A DNA stretch of 64,000 bases from Listeria cossartiae subsp. cossartiae (GTDB taxonomy: Bacteria > Bacillota > Bacilli > Lactobacillales > Listeriaceae). A program made the position numbers and the translations under genes. The DNA lies in assembly GCF_014224155.1 (NCBI RefSeq), contig NZ_JAASUI010000001.1, forward strand, positions 248,001 to 312,000, written 5' to 3'. The notes under the pieces are model-generated. The model had not been told where the DNA came from. It ran no database searches and saw only the letters and a list, made by a program, of their open reading frames with translations. Below, one piece after another: positions 1-8,197 of this stretch (position 1 is its first letter; every line of letters starts with the position of its first letter).

Positions 1-1149
1 CGTGAAACGTTGGCTGGTTGGAAAGGTGATGTAGAATCCGTTGCAGTTGTCGGCGTCTTCTCTTCTTTGAAAAACGACCAAGAATTAGCTGTTCAAAAAA
101 TTATCGAAGAAGAACTAGGCGCAGATATCCCTGTTTCGATTTCCTCTTCTGTAGGTTCAGTTGGACTAATTGAACGCGAAAATGCGACGATTTTAAATGC
201 AGCTCTTTTCAAAGTTATCGCGGCAACGAGCGACGGTTTCGAAAAAGCTTTGGAACAAGAAGGAATTGAACATGCGGAAATCTATCTTTGCCAAAATGAC
301 GGGACGTTGATGTCGCTTAATTATGCAAGACAGTTCCCGATTTTGACAATTGCTTGTGGACCAACAAACAGTATCCGCGGCGCTTCCTACTTAGCGGGAC
401 TAAAAGACGCGATGGTTCTCGATGTTGGCGGCACGACTTCTGATATTGGTGTGCTTACAGATGGCTTCCCTAGAGAGTCCTCGCTTGCGGTCGATGTTGG
501 TGGCGTGCGTACGAACTTTAGAATGCCCGATATTATTTCCATCGGACTAGGCGGAGGTAGCGTTATTCGCGAGCAAAATGGCGAAATAACGATTGGCCCA
601 GATAGCGTTGGTTATCGTATTTCCGAAGAGGCGCTAGTTTTCGGCGGCAAAACGATGACAACAACAGATATCGCGGTTCGTCTAGGTATGGCGGACATTG
701 GCGACGCTCAACTGGTCGCACATATCCCAACCGATTTTGCTGAAAAAACGTATAAATTAATCGCCGATATGACCGAAGATGCCATTGATAAAATGAAAAC
801 CAGCTCAAGTAACGTCAATCTAGTACTTGTCGGTGGAGGTAGCGTCATTATCCCTGATGAAATTCCCGGCGTCGCACAAATTTTCCGCGACAAAAACGGA
901 CCAGTCGCCAACGCAATCGGCGCCTCTATTTCCCAAATCAGCGGACAATACGAACAAATCTACATCTATTCTCAAATCGAGCGGGAAGAAGCGCTGCAAG
1001 ATGCTGAGCAAAAGGCGAGAGAACAAGCAACTCTTGCCGGCGCAGTGACTGACTCGATTGAAGTGGTGGAAGTGGAAGAAATCCCATTAGCGTATCATCC
1101 AGGCAATGCGACCAGATTGCGCGTGAAAGTTGTGGGGAATTTGGTTTAA
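1..1149 (+). CDS. Hydantoinase/oxoprolinase family protein, 5' end outside the window
   Basis: The reading frame is open from the first base (CGT GAA ACG ...), so this is the C-terminal ~382 residues of a longer protein. Visible motifs are glycine-rich actin-like ATPase segments: a VLDVGGTTSDIGVL stretch near residue 140 and VLVGGGSVIIP near residue 275. These are typical of hydantoinase A/oxoprolinase proteins, which use ATP to open hydantoin-type or 5-oxoproline rings. Family members of this kind are usually about 500 residues, so roughly a quarter is missing at the N-terminus. The substrate cannot be read from the sequence. A strong terminator follows the stop, so this is the last gene of its operon. 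Confidence 0.8.
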   Translation, partial: RETLAGWKGDVESVAVVGVFSSLKNDQELAVQKIIEEELGADIPVSISSSVGSVGLIERENATILNAALFKVIAATSDGFEKALEQEGIEHAEIYLCQNDGTLMSLNYARQFPILTIACGPTNSIRGASYLAGLKDAMVLDVGGTTSDIGVLTDGFPRESSLAVDVGGVRTNFRMPDIISIGLGGGSVIREQNGEITIGPDSVGYRISEEALVFGGKTMTTTDIAVRLGMADIGDAQLVAHIPTDFAEKTYKLIADMTEDAIDKMKTSSSNVNLVLVGGGSVIIPDEIPGVAQIFRDKNGPVANAIGASISQISGQYEQIYIYSQIEREEALQDAEQKAREQATLAGAVTDSIEVVEVEEIPLAYHPGNATRLRVKVVGNLV

Positions 1150-1180
1150 GAGAAGTGAATATTGGAGCAGTGCTGACTTC

Positions 1181-1228
1181 AGGCTGGAAACAAAGTAAGA
1201 AATTACTTTGTTTCCAGTCTGTTTTTTT
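1181..1228 (+). terminator. Strong intrinsic terminator
   Basis: An 18-bp nearly perfect stem (1181-1198 with 1203-1220, one G-T pair) closes a GAAA loop and is followed by a T7 run. It ends the hydantoinase transcript and isolates the accessory region downstream. Confidence 0.9.
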
Positions 1229-1305
1229 GATCCATAGGCTTTCTAACCAGTGATAAGAAGCCAGAAATCAATTAGTAATTATATCTTTAGGTGTGATTTT
1301 TTATC

Positions 1306-1481
1306 CGTGAAGCTGGTTAGAAAATATAGATACGCACAGCATGTGAAAAATATTTGGCTACCAGCTTTATAAAAATGGAGTAGGATTAGAATTAATTCAA
1401 GTCTTGTTGAATCATTCATCACACTTCGCTACATCGGTATCAAGCAAGAAGATAAAAATTCAGGCGATTATCGGTTTAAGG
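1306..1481 (+). pseudogene. Decayed tyrosine recombinase (integrase) C-terminal remnant
   Basis: From 1323 one frame reads LENIDTHSM, then a TGA stop at 1344, then KIFGYQLYKNGVGLELIQ and VLLNHSS. The adjacent frame from 1421 reads TLRYIGIKQEDKNSGDY. Together these match the order of the phage-type integrase C-terminus: the HSxR box, where the expected catalytic Arg is now the TGA stop, then the LNHSS box, then the TLRYIGI segment with the catalytic Tyr. The upstream REAG fits only after a further frameshift. With a stop, two frameshifts and no N-terminus, the remnant cannot be active. It suggests that the 1.2-3.1 kb stretch was once part of a mobile element. Confidence 0.72.
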
Positions 1482-1772
1482 CTATAATATTGCTGTGAAT
1501 AAATATGCTTTATATACAAAAGTGTTTGTATTTAATTAGTAATAAGCACAGATAAAACGACAGTAAATAGACTCTAAAAGTGAACTATTTGTGACTTTTT
1601 CTTTTTAGATGTATAAAATCCTGCATACAAGCGCAAATTGGGGTATTTTGGACAATATTAACAAGCTATAACTCGATTTATGCGAAAAAAAAGGCTATTT
1701 CATCCAAAAAAACGTCGTTCATGACAAGAATCAGACATTTCATTACTTTTTTGGTTATACATGGAAGCATCA

Positions 1773-1814
1773 TGCTAATATTGTGTTGTACTAAAAAACA
1801 TACAAAGAGGAGAG
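1773..1814 (+). promoter_or_regulatory. Extended -10 and RBS for the secreted-protein gene
   Basis: TGCTAATAT at 1773-1781 is an extended -10 element without a convincing -35 at 17 bp. AGAGGAGAG at 1806-1814 sits 8 bases before the ATG at 1823, which supports that start over the longer frame beginning at 1721. The rest of 1482-1770 is AT-rich, and I see no other gene in it. Confidence 0.45.
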
Positions 1815-1822
1815 TGTGCAAA

Positions 1823-2482
1823 ATGAAAACGGCAACTCGAAAAATACAAGCAAAGAAATGTGTATGTGTTTTATTAGCAGGAGGAATACTGGTTAGTGGT
1901 ATGGCATTTCCCAATCAAGCTCAGGCAAGTACAGATGAAAAACAACAAGTGAACACGGAAAAACAAGAATTACAAGTGGAAACGGGTTTGACAGATATGG
2001 AAGTAAGTTTAGCAGATAAATATGTATCCTATAACAGTGAAATCGATGAGTTTCAATTAGATAAATCTATTGAACTCGTAATGAAATCAGACCAGGTGAA
2101 AGTCGTTGAAAATTATATAAAGGAAACAAATAAACAATTACAACTATCTAAAACTAATAAAAAAGATGAAGTATATGCAATCTCGCCAACGGGTGAAGCA
2201 GATAGAGTAAATCCTAGCCCTAGAATGATGCTTAAATCAGCTGGGGTAACTAGAGTGGATTATCGCTGGAATTATTGTAGAATCAAAATCAGTGCGAAAG
2301 CTTTAAAATTTGCAGTTGGAAGCGGAATTGCAATCGCTGGCATATATGCACCTGCCAGGGCTGTTCAAGCTGCATGTTCAGTTGCTGGTATAGCTGTTTC
2401 GACTTCGAACATCAAACATGGAGTATGGTTTGATTATAATTATTTCACTGGGATTTTTATGGGCAAAGCTGGGAAACAATAG
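1823..2482 (+). CDS. Secreted protein of unknown function, bacteriocin-precursor-like
   Basis: 219 residues. The N-terminus carries a positively charged segment, a hydrophobic core (CVCVLLAGGILVSGMAF) and an AxA-like site before STDEK, so export by the Sec pathway is likely. A hydrophilic, charged middle (about residues 35-140) is followed by a compact C-terminal part of about 75 residues. That part begins VTRVDYRWNYCRIKIS, holds a Gly/Ala-rich hydrophobic stretch with a second Cys, and ends in an aromatic GVWFDYNYFTGIFMGK tail. I recognise no named family. A charged propeptide plus an amphipathic two-Cys C-terminus, followed at once by two tiny membrane proteins, resembles secreted bacteriocin or toxin precursors with immunity proteins. 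That role is inferred. Confidence 0.6.
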   Translation: MKTATRKIQAKKCVCVLLAGGILVSGMAFPNQAQASTDEKQQVNTEKQELQVETGLTDMEVSLADKYVSYNSEIDEFQLDKSIELVMKSDQVKVVENYIKETNKQLQLSKTNKKDEVYAISPTGEADRVNPSPRMMLKSAGVTRVDYRWNYCRIKISAKALKFAVGSGIAIAGIYAPARAVQAACSVAGIAVSTSNIKHGVWFDYNYFTGIFMGKAGKQ

Positions 2483-2503
2483 TTCGTTAAAAAGAGGTGT
2501 ACA

Positions 2504-2695
2504 ATGAAAAAAATAGTGGATGATACATTTTGGGTTTTTGGTATAGTATTTGTTTTGTTGCTAATAGCATCTTATTTTCTCCCAATTGGAGAAATCATAG
2601 AAGATGCTAGAGTATTTCTTCTAGTGTTTTTCATTTTGAATATCGTGGGAAAATATTTACTGAAGCAGAAAAAAGAAAACAATAAATTTCGCTAG
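2504..2695 (+). CDS. Small membrane protein, possible immunity protein
   Basis: 63 residues, starting 21 bases after the secreted-protein gene behind an AAGAGGTG ribosome binding site. Two hydrophobic segments are visible (FGIVFVLLLIASYFLP and VFLLVFFILNIVGKYLL), followed by a basic tail (KQKKENNKFR). The orientation, size and position just behind a secreted peptide gene fit a bacteriocin immunity or accessory protein, but there is no recognisable family signature. Confidence 0.55.
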   Translation: MKKIVDDTFWVFGIVFVLLLIASYFLPIGEIIEDARVFLLVFFILNIVGKYLLKQKKENNKFR

Positions 2696-2837
2696 TACCG
2701 ACAAAAAAAGAAACGTTGTAAATAAGGACGTATGTTTGTGGGATAGGTGCGCTTAAGGGTAAAAAAATAGATAAACAACTGAAAAATGTAGGAAATTGGT
2801 TCTTTAATTCCAAACCGTATTAAGGAGTAATAGTATA

Positions 2838-3080
2838 ATGAAAAGAATCATTTTAACAAGTACATTAATCGTCTGGACAATAGTATGTATTTACATGAGT
2901 ATTTCTATGGTTAGTAGTAATACTGGCATTGCTTTTCCGATTTGGCTCCACATAATCCTTTTAATCTGCTTTTTAGCAACAGGTATATTAAATGTGAAGA
3001 AAAAAGACTATCTTTGGAGCGCTATGTTATTTGAAGGCGTGTTAGTGGTTCTATTAAGTTTAATTATTGTATTAGTTTAA
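2838..3080 (+). CDS. Small three-helix membrane protein
   Basis: 80 residues with a good TAAGGAG ribosome binding site. Hydrophobic segments cover roughly residues 4-25, 32-52 and 62-80, with a short basic loop (KKKD) between the second and third. It lies 142 bases after the previous small membrane gene and ends before a terminator at 3159-3190, so it closes the accessory cluster. No family is recognised. Self-immunity against the secreted protein is one possible role, inferred from position only. Confidence 0.5.
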   Translation: MKRIILTSTLIVWTIVCIYMSISMVSSNTGIAFPIWLHIILLICFLATGILNVKKKDYLWSAMLFEGVLVVLLSLIIVLV

Positions 3081-3158
3081 CGGATGTAAATATGAATAGC
3101 TGGATTATCCAAACTAAATAGGAGTATTGTATCTAGGTACATGAACTCAAACCTCTCA

Positions 3159-3190
3159 AGTAAGCATTGACACCAATGCTTACTTTTTTA
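3159..3190 (+). terminator. Intrinsic terminator of the accessory cluster
   Basis: A 10-bp perfect stem AGTAAGCATT / AATGCTTACT (3159-3168, 3175-3184) with a GACACC loop and a T run. Confidence 0.85.
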
Positions 3191-3268
3191 TAACCCCATG
3201 CTTTCCCTAGCAATTCCAACCCCACCTGAGATACAATAAACCCAAACAAACGAAACGAGGCGAACGCC

Positions 3269-3829
3269 ATGGCGGAATCACTCATTACTAAAAAAGCGAT
3301 TGCTGGGGGGCTGATGGAGCTTTGTCAGCATAAGCGGTTTGAAAAGATTAGTATTGCGGATATTACAAATATTTGCGGGCTTAATCGGCAAACTTTTTAT
3401 TACCATTTTACAGATAAATACGATTTGCTTACTTGGACGTATGAAAATGACTTTTTCCATTGTTTGGCAGACGGGATTACGCTTGAAAATTGGGATAAGC
3501 ATGTGCTGAAAATGCTGGAATCGATTAAAGAAAATGCTGATTTCTATAAAAATACGGTTTCGGCGGATGCGAGTATCCTTTCTTTTTGCTTTTCAAAACT
3601 AACCAATTCGCTGTTTATGGATTTATTTGAAAAAATTGATACGAATGGAGCCGTGAACGAGGCAGACCGGGTTTTCTATGCGGAATTCTTTTCTTACGGA
3701 TGCTCGGGTGTACTGATTAAATGGATTACGCGCGGTTTTAAAGAAGCGCCAGAAACAATCGCGAACCAGCTATTTCGACTTGCAAAGGATACGGAATTTT
3801 TGGCAAACAGCATGTACCGCGAAAACTAG
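3269..3829 (+). CDS. TetR/AcrR family regulator (DhaS-like)
   Basis: 186 residues. The N-terminal helix-turn-helix is clear: ITKKAIAGGLMELCQHKRFEKISIADITNICGLNRQTFYYHFTDKYDLL, with the typical RQTFYYHF recognition helix. The C-terminal ligand domain resembles the DhaS-type TetR subgroup. The ATG at 3269 is preceded by an ACGAGGCG ribosome binding site. An inverted repeat overlapping its stop codon lies in front of the oleate hydratase gene, so it probably represses that gene in response to a fatty acid or related ligand. The ligand is inferred from the neighbour only. Confidence 0.85.
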   Translation: MAESLITKKAIAGGLMELCQHKRFEKISIADITNICGLNRQTFYYHFTDKYDLLTWTYENDFFHCLADGITLENWDKHVLKMLESIKENADFYKNTVSADASILSFCFSKLTNSLFMDLFEKIDTNGAVNEADRVFYAEFFSYGCSGVLIKWITRGFKEAPETIANQLFRLAKDTEFLANSMYREN

Positions 3830-3861
3830 ACAATATCGCCAATTTGTCTAAAAACCAGACA
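3827..3861 (+). promoter_or_regulatory. Candidate TetR operator before the oleate hydratase gene
   Basis: TAGACAA (3827-3833) and TTGTCTA (3844-3850) form a 7-bp inverted repeat with a 10-base spacer, and a further AGACA lies at 3857-3861. The half sites repeat with regular spacing and begin on the stop codon of the TetR gene. Confidence 0.5.
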
Positions 3862-3938
3862 TAAAGGTTCTTTTGCCCAGATTAAAAGCGCGCGAGGAGA
3901 GGTATACTATCTGTATCAAGAAATTGGAGGAGATAGTG

Positions 3939-5639
3939 ATGAAAAATAAAAAACGTACGCTAGTCGCTCTAACTGGGGCTGCAATTGGGACAGGTATTGC
4001 AGCAAAGAAAATTTCTGAACAAAAGGCCGCTGAAAAAGAACGGGCAGTGGATGAAGCTATTAAAGCGCGCTATTACGGCGACAAACAAGTGTATTTCGTC
4101 GGTGGCGGGATTGCTAGTTTGGCGGGGGCTGTTTATTTAATTCGTGATGCCAATTTTGATGGGAAAAATATTCATATTATTGAAGGTATGCATATTTTAG
4201 GCGGAAGTAATGACGGAGCCGGAAGCGTGGAACATGGCTTTGTTTGCCGTGGTGGTCGGATGTTAAATGAAGAAACTTATGAAAATTTCTGGGATTTATT
4301 TAGTAGTATTCCGTCGCTTGATATGCCGAACTTTAGTGTGACGGAAGAGATTTTGAACTTTGACCATTTACATCCAACCCATGCGCAAGCGAGATTAGTT
4401 GATAAAGATCGCAATATCCTTGATGCGCATTCGATGGGATTTAATAATAATGACCGGATGTTGATGACGAAATTGCTAGCTACTCCGGAAGAAAAACTGG
4501 ACAATTTAACGATACGTGATTGGTTTGATGAACACTTTTTCGAAACGAATTTTTGGTATATGTGGCAAACCACTTTTGCTTTCCAAAAATGGAGCAGCTT
4601 GTTTGAATTTAGACGTTATATGAATCGGATGATGTTAGAATTTAGCCGGATTGATACGCTAGAAGGTGTAACGAGAACGCCGCTAAACCAATACGAGAGC
4701 TTGATTTTACCTTTAAAAACATTTTTAGATAAACACCATGTCGATTTTACGATTAATCAAACGGTGGAAGATATTGATTTTAAAGATGCGCCTGGAATTA
4801 CAGCGACAGCACTTCATTTATCGGATGGATCCACTATCGAACTTGGCCCGGACGATGATGTGATTATGACGAATGCTTGTATGACAGATAGCGCGACACT
4901 CGGCGATATGAACACGCCAGCGCCAAAACCTGAAGAAAAACCAATTTCTGGGGAACTTTGGTACAAAGTCGCTCAAAAGAAACCAAATTTAGGCAATCCA
5001 GAGCCATTCTTCGGTCATGAAGAAGAAACAAACTGGCAAAGTTTTACCGTCACTTGTCATGGCGATAAATTATTAAAACGCATCGAACGCTTCACAGGTA
5101 ACATTCCAGGAAGTGGTGCGCTCATGACTTTCAAAGATTCTAATTGGTTAATGAGTACCGTTGTTGCTGCACAACCTCATTTTAAAGCGCAAGATGCGAA
5201 TACTACGATTTTCTGGGGTTACGGATTATATCCAGACCGCGTTGGTGATTTCGTGAAAAAACCAATGAAAGAATGTACTGGGGAAGAAATTTTATATGAA
5301 TTAATGTGTCATTTGAACTGGCAAGATGATTTTGAAGAAATTAAAGCGGATATAATCAATGTAATTCCGTGCTATATGCCGTACATTGACGCGCAATTCG
5401 AACCGCGGGCAATGAGCGATCGTCCGGCTGTTGTTCCGGAGGGCAGTACAAACTTCGCGATGATTAGCCAATTTGTGGAAATTCCGAAAGATATGGTTTT
5501 CACCGAAGAATATTCCGTTCGTGCTGCTAGAATCGCCGTGTACACTTTGCTTGATATCGACAAAAAAATCTGCCCAGTAACACCACATAATCGTGATCCA
5601 AAAGTGCTAGCGAAAGCAACACAAACCATGTTTAGATAA
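3939..5639 (+). CDS. Oleate hydratase (myosin-cross-reactive antigen family)
   Basis: 566 residues from the ATG at 3939, chosen because TTGGAGGAGAT precedes it. FAD-dependent fatty acid hydratases of this family add water to the cis-9 double bond of oleate and related unsaturated acids, which detoxifies them. The FAD-binding segment VYFVGGGIASLAGAVYLI, the HIIEGMHILGGSNDGAGS region and the GGRMLNEETYENFWDLF segment are all characteristic and in the normal order. Length is normal for the family. A short hydrophobic N-terminus (TLVALTGAAIGTGIAA) precedes the FAD domain. The adjacent TetR gene and operator suggest induction by its substrate, and a terminator follows directly. Confidence 0.92.
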   Translation: MKNKKRTLVALTGAAIGTGIAAKKISEQKAAEKERAVDEAIKARYYGDKQVYFVGGGIASLAGAVYLIRDANFDGKNIHIIEGMHILGGSNDGAGSVEHGFVCRGGRMLNEETYENFWDLFSSIPSLDMPNFSVTEEILNFDHLHPTHAQARLVDKDRNILDAHSMGFNNNDRMLMTKLLATPEEKLDNLTIRDWFDEHFFETNFWYMWQTTFAFQKWSSLFEFRRYMNRMMLEFSRIDTLEGVTRTPLNQYESLILPLKTFLDKHHVDFTINQTVEDIDFKDAPGITATALHLSDGSTIELGPDDDVIMTNACMTDSATLGDMNTPAPKPEEKPISGELWYKVAQKKPNLGNPEPFFGHEEETNWQSFTVTCHGDKLLKRIERFTGNIPGSGALMTFKDSNWLMSTVVAAQPHFKAQDANTTIFWGYGLYPDRVGDFVKKPMKECTGEEILYELMCHLNWQDDFEEIKADIINVIPCYMPYIDAQFEPRAMSDRPAVVPEGSTNFAMISQFVEIPKDMVFTEEYSVRAARIAVYTLLDIDKKICPVTPHNRDPKVLAKATQTMFR

Positions 5640-5644
5640 AGTGA

Positions 5645-5681
5645 AAAAGTAGCTATTTGTGACAGAATAGCTACTTTTTTT
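5645..5681 (+). terminator. Intrinsic terminator after oleate hydratase
   Basis: Stem AAAAGTAGCTATT / AATAGCTACTTTT around a TGTGACAG loop, followed by a T run. Confidence 0.85.
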
Positions 5682-5721
5682 GTGCGAGACAGGACAAACG
5701 ACTGATATTTACGAAATAGCA

Positions 5722-5750
5722 TTGCTTGTGAACCATAAAACAGCTATAAT
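5722..5750 (+). promoter_or_regulatory. Sigma-A promoter of rlmN
   Basis: TTGCTT at 5722-5727, a 17-base spacer, and a perfect TATAAT at 5745-5750, about 40 bases before the start codon. Confidence 0.65.
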
Positions 5751-5789
5751 CTTTATAGACGAAAACAAGACCTGAAAAGAGGCTGAACA

Positions 5790-6893
5790 ATGGAAAAAAG
5801 CTCCATTTACGGATTAACATGGACAAATTTAACAGAATGGCTAGAGGCACACGGTCAAAAGAAATTCCGCGCGACGCAAGTGTGGGACTGGCTTTATAGA
5901 AAACGTGTCAAAACTTTTGAAGAAATGAGTAACGTTCCAAAAGAAACAATTGAACTTTTAACAGCGAATTTTGTGATGAACACTTTAGAAGAACAAGTGG
6001 TGCAAGAATCTACAGATGGCACAACGAAATATTTATTTAAGCTGAGTGACGGGAACTTAATTGAAACCGTGATGATGAAGCAAGAATATGGCTTGTCGGT
6101 TTGTGTAACGACCCAAGTTGGCTGTAATATCGGCTGTACTTTTTGTGCGAGTGGGCTTTTGAAAAAAAGTCGCGACTTAACTGCTGGTGAGATTGTGGAA
6201 CAAATTATGAATGTGCAGCATTATTTGGATGGACGTAATTTGGAAGAACGCGTGAGTCACGTGGTTGTAATGGGAATCGGGGAACCGTTTGACAATTACG
6301 ATAATGTGATGGATTTCTTGCGTGTGATTAATCATGACAAAGGTCTAGCAATCGGCGCGCGCCATATCACTGTTTCGACAAGTGGTCTTGCACCGCGCAT
6401 TATTGATTTCGCCAATGAAGATTTCCAAGTCAACTTAGCGATTTCCTTGCACGCGCCAAACAATGAACTGCGGACGAGCATTATGCGTATTAACAAGACC
6501 TATTCAATTGAGAAATTGATGGAAGCGATTCATTATTACGTTAACAAAACTAACCGCCGAATCACGTTTGAATACATTATGTTAAAAGGTGTAAATGACC
6601 ATAAAAAAGAAGCGCTCGAACTTGCGGCACTTCTCGGCGAACATCGCCATTTAGCTTATGTTAACTTGATTCCTTACAACCCGGTAGACGAGCATATCGA
6701 CTATGAACGCAGCACAAAAGAAGACGTGCTTGCTTTCTATGATACGCTTAAGAAAAATGGTATTAATTGTGTTATTCGCCGCGAACACGGGACGGATATT
6801 GATGCCGCGTGTGGGCAACTTCGTAGTAAACAAATCAAACGAGTTGGCGTGCGCGAACGGATGAAACAAAAACAAGCAGCAGCGGAAGAATAA
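5790..6893 (+). CDS. rlmN: 23S rRNA (adenine-2503-C2)-methyltransferase, radical SAM
   Basis: 367 residues. RlmN methylates C2 of A2503 in 23S rRNA (and A37 in some tRNAs) by a radical SAM mechanism with two catalytic cysteines. The radical SAM cluster motif CxxxCxxC is seen in [12 protein letters not shown] near residue 110. [15 protein letters not shown], the STSGLAPRI segment, [11 protein letters not shown], and the C-terminal [15 protein letters not shown] with the methylated Cys are all in their usual places. Its own promoter lies upstream and a hairpin follows, so it is probably monocistronic. Confidence 0.96.
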   Translation: MEKSSIYGLTWTNLTEWLEAHGQKKFRATQVWDWLYRKRVKTFEEMSNVPKETIELLTANFVMNTLEEQVVQESTDGTTKYLFKLSDGNLIETVMMKQEYGLSVCVTTQVGCNIGCTFCASGLLKKSRDLTAGEIVEQIMNVQHYLDGRNLEERVSHVVVMGIGEPFDNYDNVMDFLRVINHDKGLAIGARHITVSTSGLAPRIIDFANEDFQVNLAISLHAPNNELRTSIMRINKTYSIEKLMEAIHYYVNKTNRRITFEYIMLKGVNDHKKEALELAALLGEHRHLAYVNLIPYNPVDEHIDYERSTKEDVLAFYDTLKKNGINCVIRREHGTDIDAACGQLRSKQIKRVGVRERMKQKQAAAEE

Positions 6894-6898
6894 TATTC

Positions 6899-6940
6899 AA
6901 ACTATCTGGTTTCCATTTGGAGATTGGATAGTTTTTGTTT
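6899..6940 (+). terminator. Probable terminator after rlmN
   Basis: AAACTATC (6899-6906) pairs with GATAGTTT (6927-6934), with a long interior loop and a following T-rich tract. It is weaker than the other terminators in the window. Confidence 0.55.
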
Positions 6941-6981
6941 ATACTTAAGGTACCTAAAGCAATTGAAGGAGGACAAAAATC

Positions 6982-7461
6982 ATGGAAGTAGAAATTGTCG
7001 AACGAAATGCTTTTACAGCAGTCGGAAAAAAACGAACTTTTTCGGTTGAAAACGATGCGCAAAAAGAAAAAATCAGTCAATTTTGGCAAGAAGCAAACGC
7101 AAATGGCGACGCGGAACGAATCAACGAATTAGCTGAATTTGCAACGATTGATGGTATTTTAGGCGTTTGCCACATGAACGGCGACCAAATGGACTATTAT
7201 ATCGCGATTGAATCCGAACTCACTCCGCCAGCAGACATGGAACAACTAACCATCCCAGCAAGCAAATGGGCCATTTTTAAATCTGTCGGCCCACTACCTA
7301 ACGCAATCCAAAAAGTGTGGGAATACATTTACGGCGAATGGTTCCAAACATGCAACTACACGCATGGGAACGCTCCAGAATTAGAAGTATACACAGAAGG
7401 CGATACGACTGCCGCTGATTATTATTCGGAAGTTTGGATTCCAGTGGTTGAAAAAGACTAA
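6982..7461 (+). CDS. GyrI-like / AraC effector-binding domain protein
   Basis: 159 residues, ATG behind GGAGGACAAAAATC. The whole protein is a single effector-binding (GyrI-like) fold: an N-terminal VEIVERNAFTAVGKKRTF strand, the mid-part HMNGDQMDYYIAIESEL, the conserved WAIFKSVGPLPNAIQKVWEYIYGEWF helix region, and the closing YYSEVWIPV strand. Such stand-alone domains bind small cationic or hydrophobic molecules and sometimes modulate DNA gyrase. There is no DNA-binding domain, so the ligand and target are unknown. Confidence 0.8.
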   Translation: MEVEIVERNAFTAVGKKRTFSVENDAQKEKISQFWQEANANGDAERINELAEFATIDGILGVCHMNGDQMDYYIAIESELTPPADMEQLTIPASKWAIFKSVGPLPNAIQKVWEYIYGEWFQTCNYTHGNAPELEVYTEGDTTAADYYSEVWIPVVEKD

Positions 7462-7495
7462 CAAAATCTCACCATGAAATGCAGAGGCGGAGCTA

Positions 7496-8071
7496 ATGAC
7501 AACCATTCCTATCTCAATTCCAATGACATTAATAGTTATATGTATTTTTGAGTTAGTATATTTCGGCACTAAAAAATTCATTGTAAAATCACCGTTTAAT
7601 AAAAAGGAGACTTTAATCAATGTTATTTTTGTAGCCTATTTAGCTGTTTTAATAGAAGTAGTGCTGCTACCATTTAACATAGTAAGTTCAAATGTTTTCA
7701 GAGAAATATTTCCCTTAGAAGCCTATTTACAAATTATTCCTTTTAAGTCAATAATCTTCTATCTTAACCACATGACAAATTATCATATTATGATTCAATT
7801 CTTTGGCAACTTATTGTTATTAGCACCATTAGCCATTTATATGAAAATAAACAGAAGCATATCCGTATTAAAAAATTTGATTTTAGCTCTATGTATTTCA
7901 TTATTCATCGAAGTACTGCAAGGTATACTAAACCTGATTTTTCAATATCCAAACAATGTTTCGGATATTGATGATTTAATATTAAACGCAATCGGGTATA
8001 TGTGCGCTTTACTTTTAGTTCCTTGGTTCAAAACGATATTCAAACTAAAGAACAAATTTCCTTCATTGTGA
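7496..8071 (+). CDS. VanZ family membrane protein
   Basis: 191 residues, about five hydrophobic segments. Diagnostic VanZ features are visible: a FGNLLLLAPLAIY segment near residue 105, LFIEVLQG near 140 and DIDDLILNAIGYMCALL near 160. VanZ proteins are integral membrane proteins; the founding member gives low-level teicoplanin resistance by an unclear route, and most chromosomal homologues have no known role. It starts 34 bases after the GyrI-like gene with a GGCGGAG ribosome binding site, so the two may be cotranscribed. Confidence 0.85.
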   Translation: MTTIPISIPMTLIVICIFELVYFGTKKFIVKSPFNKKETLINVIFVAYLAVLIEVVLLPFNIVSSNVFREIFPLEAYLQIIPFKSIIFYLNHMTNYHIMIQFFGNLLLLAPLAIYMKINRSISVLKNLILALCISLFIEVLQGILNLIFQYPNNVSDIDDLILNAIGYMCALLLVPWFKTIFKLKNKFPSL

Positions 8072-8114
8072 AATTTGTTCTTTTTAAATCCCACTCCAAT
8101 CCCATTCCCTAAAA

Positions 8115-8143
8115 TTGACATTGAGAATCATTATCAATATAAT
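8115..8143 (+). promoter_or_regulatory. Sigma-A promoter with an embedded Fur box (isdG)
   Basis: Perfect consensus TTGACA (8115-8120), a 17-base spacer and TATAAT (8138-8143). A perfect 7-1-7 Fur palindrome, TGAGAATCATTATCA (8122-8136), fills the spacer, so Fur with iron must block polymerase. Iron-limited expression of the next gene is a strong prediction. Confidence 0.9.
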
Positions 8144-8197
8144 GGAAGGAACTAGCCTATTATACATACAATACAATTATCCAAGGGGGATTTAAGA

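Noticed and set aside
1658..1671. PrfA-box-like TTAACAAGCTATAA before the secreted-protein gene
   Set aside because: Three mismatches from TTAACA-N2-TGTTAA in the conserved right half, and no -10 at the usual distance.
1721..1822. Longer N-terminus for the secreted protein
   Set aside because: It would bury the signal peptide behind a basic, Cys-containing stretch and lacks a ribosome binding site.
7496..8071. VanZ protein as a glycopeptide resistance gene
   Set aside because: No vanH, vanA or vanX neighbours; chromosomal VanZ homologues are common and usually unrelated to resistance.
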